Part shown: piece by piece, positions 4,764-7,678 of the stretch
Position numbering within the stretch: the first letter of the stretch is position 1
Layout of the letters: the number at the start of each line of letters is the position of its first letter
Origin: Methanobacteriota archaeon
Lineage (GTDB): Archaea; Halobacteriota; Methanocellia; Methanocellales; Methanocellaceae
Assembly (NCBI GenBank): GCA_023436075.1
Contig: JAEZKS010000153.1
Span: forward strand, 1-7,678
DNA: 7,678 nt
Direction of reading: 5' to 3'
Notes under the pieces: model-generated
Seen by the model: the letters and a program-made list of their open reading frames with translations, nothing else
Database searches by the model: none
Told to the model about the DNA's origin: nothing
Translations under genes and position numbers: made by a program

Positions 4764-6533
4764 ATGAGAATTGCCATTCTTGAGAAAGATCGATGCCATC
4801 CGAAAAAATGCGCCACAGAGTGCATCAAGTACTGCCCTAAAGTCAGGGGCGGCGATGAGACCGTGGTGATCGGAGAGGACGGGAAGGCTGTCATCTCTGA
4901 GGAGCTGTGCGTCGGTTGCGGTATCTGTGTCAAGAAATGCCCTAACCAGGCTATCATGATCATCGGCCTTCCTGACAAGCTGGCGGACCAGCTCACCCAC
5001 CGCTATGGCGAGAATGGTTTCGCACTCTACGGGCTTCCGGGGCCATCGCAGGGCCGTGTCAGTGGCATCCTTGGCCAGAACGGCATTGGCAAGACGACTG
5101 CGGTCAAGATACTCTCCGGACAGATGATGCCCAACCTGGGCAGCAAGAACACGACCTGGGAGGACGTGCTCAAGTATTTCTCCGGCTCGGAGCTGCAGGA
5201 CTACCTGCGGGCCGTCGCAAGCAAGCAGGTCAAGACTGCCCAGAAGCCGCAGTACGTTGACCTCATCCCGAAGGCGTTCAAGGGCAAGGTCCGCGATCTC
5301 CTGAAGAAGGCAGACGAGCGCAATGTCATGGATGAGATGGCCTCCGAGCTGGGGCTGACACAGCTCCTCGACCGTGAGATCTCCGAGCTGTCGGGCGGCG
5401 AGCTGCAGCGTGTCGCCATTGCCGCGTGTGCCATGCGCGACGCGGGCTTCTACTTCTTCGACGAAGTTACCCCGTACCTTGATATTTACCAGCGCATCCG
5501 CTGTGCGAAGCTGATCAAGAAGATGGGAGAATCGCGCAATGTCATGGTGGTAGAGCACGATCTGGCGATTCTCGATCTGCTGGCCGACGTGGTCCACGTC
5601 GGCTACGGAGAGCCCGGCGGCTACGGCGTGATCACCCACCCCAAAGGCGTGCGCGTCGGCATCAACGAGTACCTGAAGGGCTACCTGCCCGAGGAGAACA
5701 TCCGCATCCGGCCCCAGGCCATCGAGTTCGAGGTCAAGGCTCCGAGGGAGCAGAAAGACGTGTTCCCGCTGCTGGAGTTCGGATCGTTCAGCAAGACGCT
5801 GGGCAGCTTCAGGCTCGACGTGAAAGGCGGCGAGCTGCGGAAGCGCGAAGTGGTCGGCATCGTGGGCCAGATCGGCATCGGCAAGACGACATTCGCCCGC
5901 ATGCTGGCCGGAGAGCTGGAGCCCGACCAGGGAAAGCTGGACTTCAAAGTCAAGATATCATACAAGCCGCAATACATCAAGGCGGACGTGGAAATGGGCG
6001 TGCGGGAATATCTCCGCAGCGTTTCAGCCAAATTCGACGAGAGCTACTTCCGCACTGAGATACTCGCGCCGCTGCAGATCGAGCGGCTCATGGACTGTAA
6101 CCTCAGCGACCTGTCCGGTGGCGAGTTGCAGCGGGTCGCCATCGCCGCATGCCTGGGCCGTGACGCGCAGATGTTCATCCTCGACGAGCCGTCCGCCCAC
6201 CTGGACGTGGAGCAGCGGGCGATCGCGACGAAGGTGATCAAGCGGTTCGCCGAGAACAACGATGTCACCGTCTGCGTGATCGACCATGATATCTACATGA
6301 TCGACTTATTGAGCGACCGGCTGCTTGTCTTCGACGGCGAGCCCGGCGTACGCGGCGAGGTGCACGGGCCATTCAACATGCGTGAGGGTATGAACCGGTT
6401 TTTAGCGAGCCTGGACATCACTTTCCGGCGCGACGAAGAGACGAAGCGCCCGCGCGTCAACAAGTCCGAGTCCAATTTGGACAGGGAGCAGAAGAAGCAG
6501 GGCGAGTACTATTATCTGCCGCAGGCCGAGTAA
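4764..6533 (+). CDS. ABCE1/Rli1 ribosome-recycling ATPase
   Basis: A 589-residue soluble ABC ATPase that splits terminated or stalled 70S ribosomes into subunits, together with aRF1 or Pelota. The N-terminal domain has eight cysteines (C11, C16, C20, C24, C49, C52, C55, C59) for two [4Fe-4S] clusters. NBD1: Walker A GQNGIGKTT (104-112), helix-loop-helix insert (about 130-200), signature LSGGELQRV (209-217), Walker B FFDE (231-234), H265. NBD2: Walker A GQIGIGKTT (368-376), signature LSGGELQRV (450-458), Walker B FILDE (471-475), H508. The NBD1 motif after the catalytic Glu reads VTPYLD rather than PSSYLD, and NBD2 Walker A has Ile370 where Asn is usual. A GTG at 4743 would add seven residues, but family members start MRIAILEKDRC, so ATG 4764 is preferred; GAGGG lies 12 nt upstream. 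The C-terminal tail after about 555 is charged. Second gene of the operon, full length. Confidence 0.98.
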   Translation: MRIAILEKDRCHPKKCATECIKYCPKVRGGDETVVIGEDGKAVISEELCVGCGICVKKCPNQAIMIIGLPDKLADQLTHRYGENGFALYGLPGPSQGRVSGILGQNGIGKTTAVKILSGQMMPNLGSKNTTWEDVLKYFSGSELQDYLRAVASKQVKTAQKPQYVDLIPKAFKGKVRDLLKKADERNVMDEMASELGLTQLLDREISELSGGELQRVAIAACAMRDAGFYFFDEVTPYLDIYQRIRCAKLIKKMGESRNVMVVEHDLAILDLLADVVHVGYGEPGGYGVITHPKGVRVGINEYLKGYLPEENIRIRPQAIEFEVKAPREQKDVFPLLEFGSFSKTLGSFRLDVKGGELRKREVVGIVGQIGIGKTTFARMLAGELEPDQGKLDFKVKISYKPQYIKADVEMGVREYLRSVSAKFDESYFRTEILAPLQIERLMDCNLSDLSGGELQRVAIAACLGRDAQMFILDEPSAHLDVEQRAIATKVIKRFAENNDVTVCVIDHDIYMIDLLSDRLLVFDGEPGVRGEVHGPFNMREGMNRFLASLDITFRRDEETKRPRVNKSESNLDREQKKQGEYYYLPQAE

Positions 6534-6540
6534 ATTTCCC

Positions 6541-6568
6541 CTGAACGAGGAATGGCCGGAGCGTTCAG
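6541..6568. terminator. Hairpin between converging ABCE1 and lipoprotein genes
   Basis: CTGAACG (6541-6547) pairs with CGTTCAG (6562-6568) around a 14-nt loop in the 31-bp gap between the two convergent stop codons, overlapping the lipoprotein stop. A shared bidirectional terminator is possible, but there is no T-tract on either side. Confidence 0.3.
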
Positions 6569-7392
6569 CTCCAGCTCAATAATTCCATCGTCATAGTGGC
6601 GCCCGTAGTATCCGTAGATTGAATTTTCATAGGCATTGGCACCTGCGGGTTATACCATAGATCAATATTGTTACCGGAGGAACTATAGGCATACTTGGTG
6701 CAGGGATAGGATTGCCCGTTCAAGGTGATAGTATCCGTACCAACTCTGGTCAGGGTCGGGTCGTCCGCAGCCATAATGGCCTCGGCCGGATCGCCCGCGG
6801 CCATGCCGTCGATCGTCACGTTGTGAGAAGTGCCGGATTCGGCGATGTGAACGCTAGTTAAGATATCGCTCATTAAATAAGAAGCCGCGTCGAATGCAAA
6901 TAAGTCAATATCACTGAACGTTTTGGTGCTGTTAGACACTTTACGATGGCCGCTGATGGGAGTTTTATTCGCCTTGCTGATGTAGACGTCGGTGACGCTC
7001 CTCAACATGCCGCTGCCCGCAGGGTATAAATACGAACCGACATCTTTGGAGTCCGCGTCCGTAATAATTTTCGTGTGCCGGGCGGCGACGCCATTATAGG
7101 TTTCATCGGTGTAAGAGACCTCTTCGGTCACGGAAGTCGTATTTCCGCCGACGGTCTGCGTCATATGCAGCTTATAAGATTGTAGTTTGTCCGTATCATA
7201 AAGCTGGGATATTTTCGACGGCTGGGCTTCGTCAGGGGTCGTCGGGGCCGGCGTGGCATCGTCGTCCAGGCTCCCGGGACCGAACGTCGGAGTTGGTGTC
7301 GCGCTCCCTCCGGCACCGCCAGAGCAGCCAGATACCGCCAGTGCGATTAGTACAAGTAAAATCAATATAATGCTACTGTATCCAATCTTCAA
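6565..7392 (-). CDS. Secreted lipoprotein of unknown function, paralogue of its neighbour
   Basis: A 275-residue predicted lipoprotein, exported and anchored to the outer face of the membrane. Residues 5-20 form the hydrophobic signal helix and AVSGC (19-23) is a lipobox with lipidated C23. A low-complexity Gly/Thr/Pro/Asp linker follows (24-60), then a Thr/Ser-rich soluble domain. The final part, LNGQSYPCTKYAY (224-236) and LWYNPQVPMPMKI (245-257), has the pattern 'G-x-x-x-C-x-K-Y ... W-Y-x-P-x-x-x-x-P-x-K' seen in secreted archaeal lipoproteins, some with LolA/LppX-like b-sheet folds; that fold is a guess. The start is TTG at 7392: no in-frame ATG exists before the signal helix, and beginning at TTG gives MKIGYSS..., a complete signal peptide. 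GAGAGG lies a short distance upstream and a TATA box about 38 bp upstream. The neighbour 171 bp upstream encodes a paralogous C-terminus. Confidence 0.85.
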   Translation of the reverse strand: MKIGYSSIILILLVLIALAVSGCSGGAGGSATPTPTFGPGSLDDDATPAPTTPDEAQPSKISQLYDTDKLQSYKLHMTQTVGGNTTSVTEEVSYTDETYNGVAARHTKIITDADSKDVGSYLYPAGSGMLRSVTDVYISKANKTPISGHRKVSNSTKTFSDIDLFAFDAASYLMSDILTSVHIAESGTSHNVTIDGMAAGDPAEAIMAADDPTLTRVGTDTITLNGQSYPCTKYAYSSSGNNIDLWYNPQVPMPMKIQSTDTTGATMTMELLSWS

Positions 7393-7422
7393 AACTACCC
7401 GCCTCTCGTTCTGGCATCATCA

Positions 7423-7436
7423 GACTATAAATAGTC
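7423..7436 (-). promoter_or_regulatory. TATA box of the lipoprotein gene, inside a dyad
   Basis: GACTAT-AA-ATAGTC is a 6-bp inverted repeat whose centre is the TATA element (CTATTTATAG on the minus strand). It lies about 37 bp before the TTG, giving a short leader of about 10 nt. The dyad could be a regulator site covering the TATA box or a coincidence of a symmetric TATA box. Confidence 0.5.
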
Positions 7437-7544
7437 GTGAAGGTAGTGCCAGCTTAGTTATGGATTAATTTGTTTATAATCAAAACTATTAATAATTATG
7501 CCCAGATAGTCATATGATTATACATATGCTCTGCCACGGACAGT
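7437..7544. other. AT-rich spacer between the two lipoprotein genes
   Basis: No gene is seen. The hexamer CATATG occurs twice, 6 bp apart (7511-7516 and 7523-7528), and each copy is self-palindromic. AT-rich strings around 7465-7500 offer several poor TATA-like matches without an obvious gene start. Confidence 0.4.
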
Positions 7545-7550
7545 AAAAAA
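7545..7550 (-). terminator. Oligo-T terminator after the second lipoprotein gene
   Basis: TTTTTT on the minus strand begins 13 nt after the stop codon at 7564-7566. A T6 tract alone is enough for archaeal RNA polymerase termination in many cases. With the TATA box at 7423-7436, it implies that the two lipoproteins are separate transcription units. Confidence 0.5.
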
Positions 7551-7563
7551 TGAGACAGGAACT

Positions 7564-7678
7564 CTATCCCCAGCCCAGCAGTTCCAGTGTCATGAGAGCC
7601 CCTCCAGCGACGTTTCTGTCCACCCATGCTACTTTCAATGGCGCCGGCGCCTGCGGCGTATACCAGGCAGTATAGGTG
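7564..7678 (-). CDS. C-terminal end of a paralogous lipoprotein (partial)
   Basis: Only the last 38 codons lie in the window; the gene continues past the right edge. The reading frame ends TLELLGWG and TAG (7566-7564). It aligns without gaps to the end of the neighbouring lipoprotein: WYTPQAPAPLKV against WYNPQVPMPMKI, then after a variable stretch LMTLELLGWG against TMTMELLSWS. Same strand, tandem arrangement, so a local duplication followed by divergence is the simplest explanation. Whether it has a signal peptide and lipobox cannot be seen here but is expected. Confidence 0.85.
   Translation of the reverse strand, partial: TYTAWYTPQAPAPLKVAWVDRNVAGGALMTLELLGWG

Noticed and set aside
4286..4996. 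236-codon minus-strand open frame across the membrane protein and ABCE1 start
   Set aside because: Antisense to two well-supported genes; no plausible product.
4758..5639. 293-codon minus-strand open frame
   Set aside because: Antisense shadow of ABCE1, produced by its GC-biased codons; composition is Leu/Asp/Val/His-rich without motifs.

Overview
The window looks like a methanogenic euryarchaeon, most likely a Methanocella-like organism (order Methanocellales); the genus is an inference from protein flavour and base composition. Three things support an archaeon and a methanogen: an ABCE1/Rli1 ribosome-recycling ATPase, an F420H2:NADP+ oxidoreductase, and archaeal promoters with A/T-rich TATA boxes, GGAGG or GGTGA ribosome-binding sites and oligo-T terminators. 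There is no rRNA, tRNA, CRISPR array, transposase or phage gene.

Layout. Positions 1-151 hold no supported gene. A minus-strand pair follows: a radical SAM protein with three extra C-terminal cysteines (699-1772) and, 37 bp downstream, a flavodoxin (152-661). Upstream of the pair are two identical TATGTACATA boxes that look like an operator. Next, also on the minus strand, is an endonuclease III-like HhH-GPD DNA glycosylase (1974-2615) whose catalytic site suggests a monofunctional base-excision enzyme. About 790 bp without a credible gene follow (2616-3408). The first two thirds of this are dense with perfect hairpins and nested inverted repeats, the most unexplained DNA in the window. The minus-strand npdG/fno gene (3409-4068) ends just before a hairpin plus T6 terminator.

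npdG and the next plus-strand operon diverge from a 244-bp AT-rich promoter region (4069-4312). The operon carries a small three-helix membrane protein, possibly EMC6-like (4313-4729), and the ABCE1 gene (4764-6533). ABCE1 converges on a minus-strand lipoprotein (6565-7392, TTG start). The end of a second, paralogous lipoprotein gene (7564-7678) lies upstream of it on the same strand and runs off the window.

How the genes fit together. Most of the window is housekeeping or redox metabolism: F420/NADPH hydride exchange, ribosome splitting, possibly membrane-protein biogenesis, and base-excision repair. The accessory parts are the radical SAM/flavodoxin cassette, where the flavodoxin may supply electrons to the [4Fe-4S] enzyme, the hairpin-rich intergenic element, and the tandem lipoproteins. 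I see no clear new defence or mobile system. The candidates most worth following are the structured intergenic element, the repeated-box operator, and the membrane-protein/ABCE1 operon with its structured leader.
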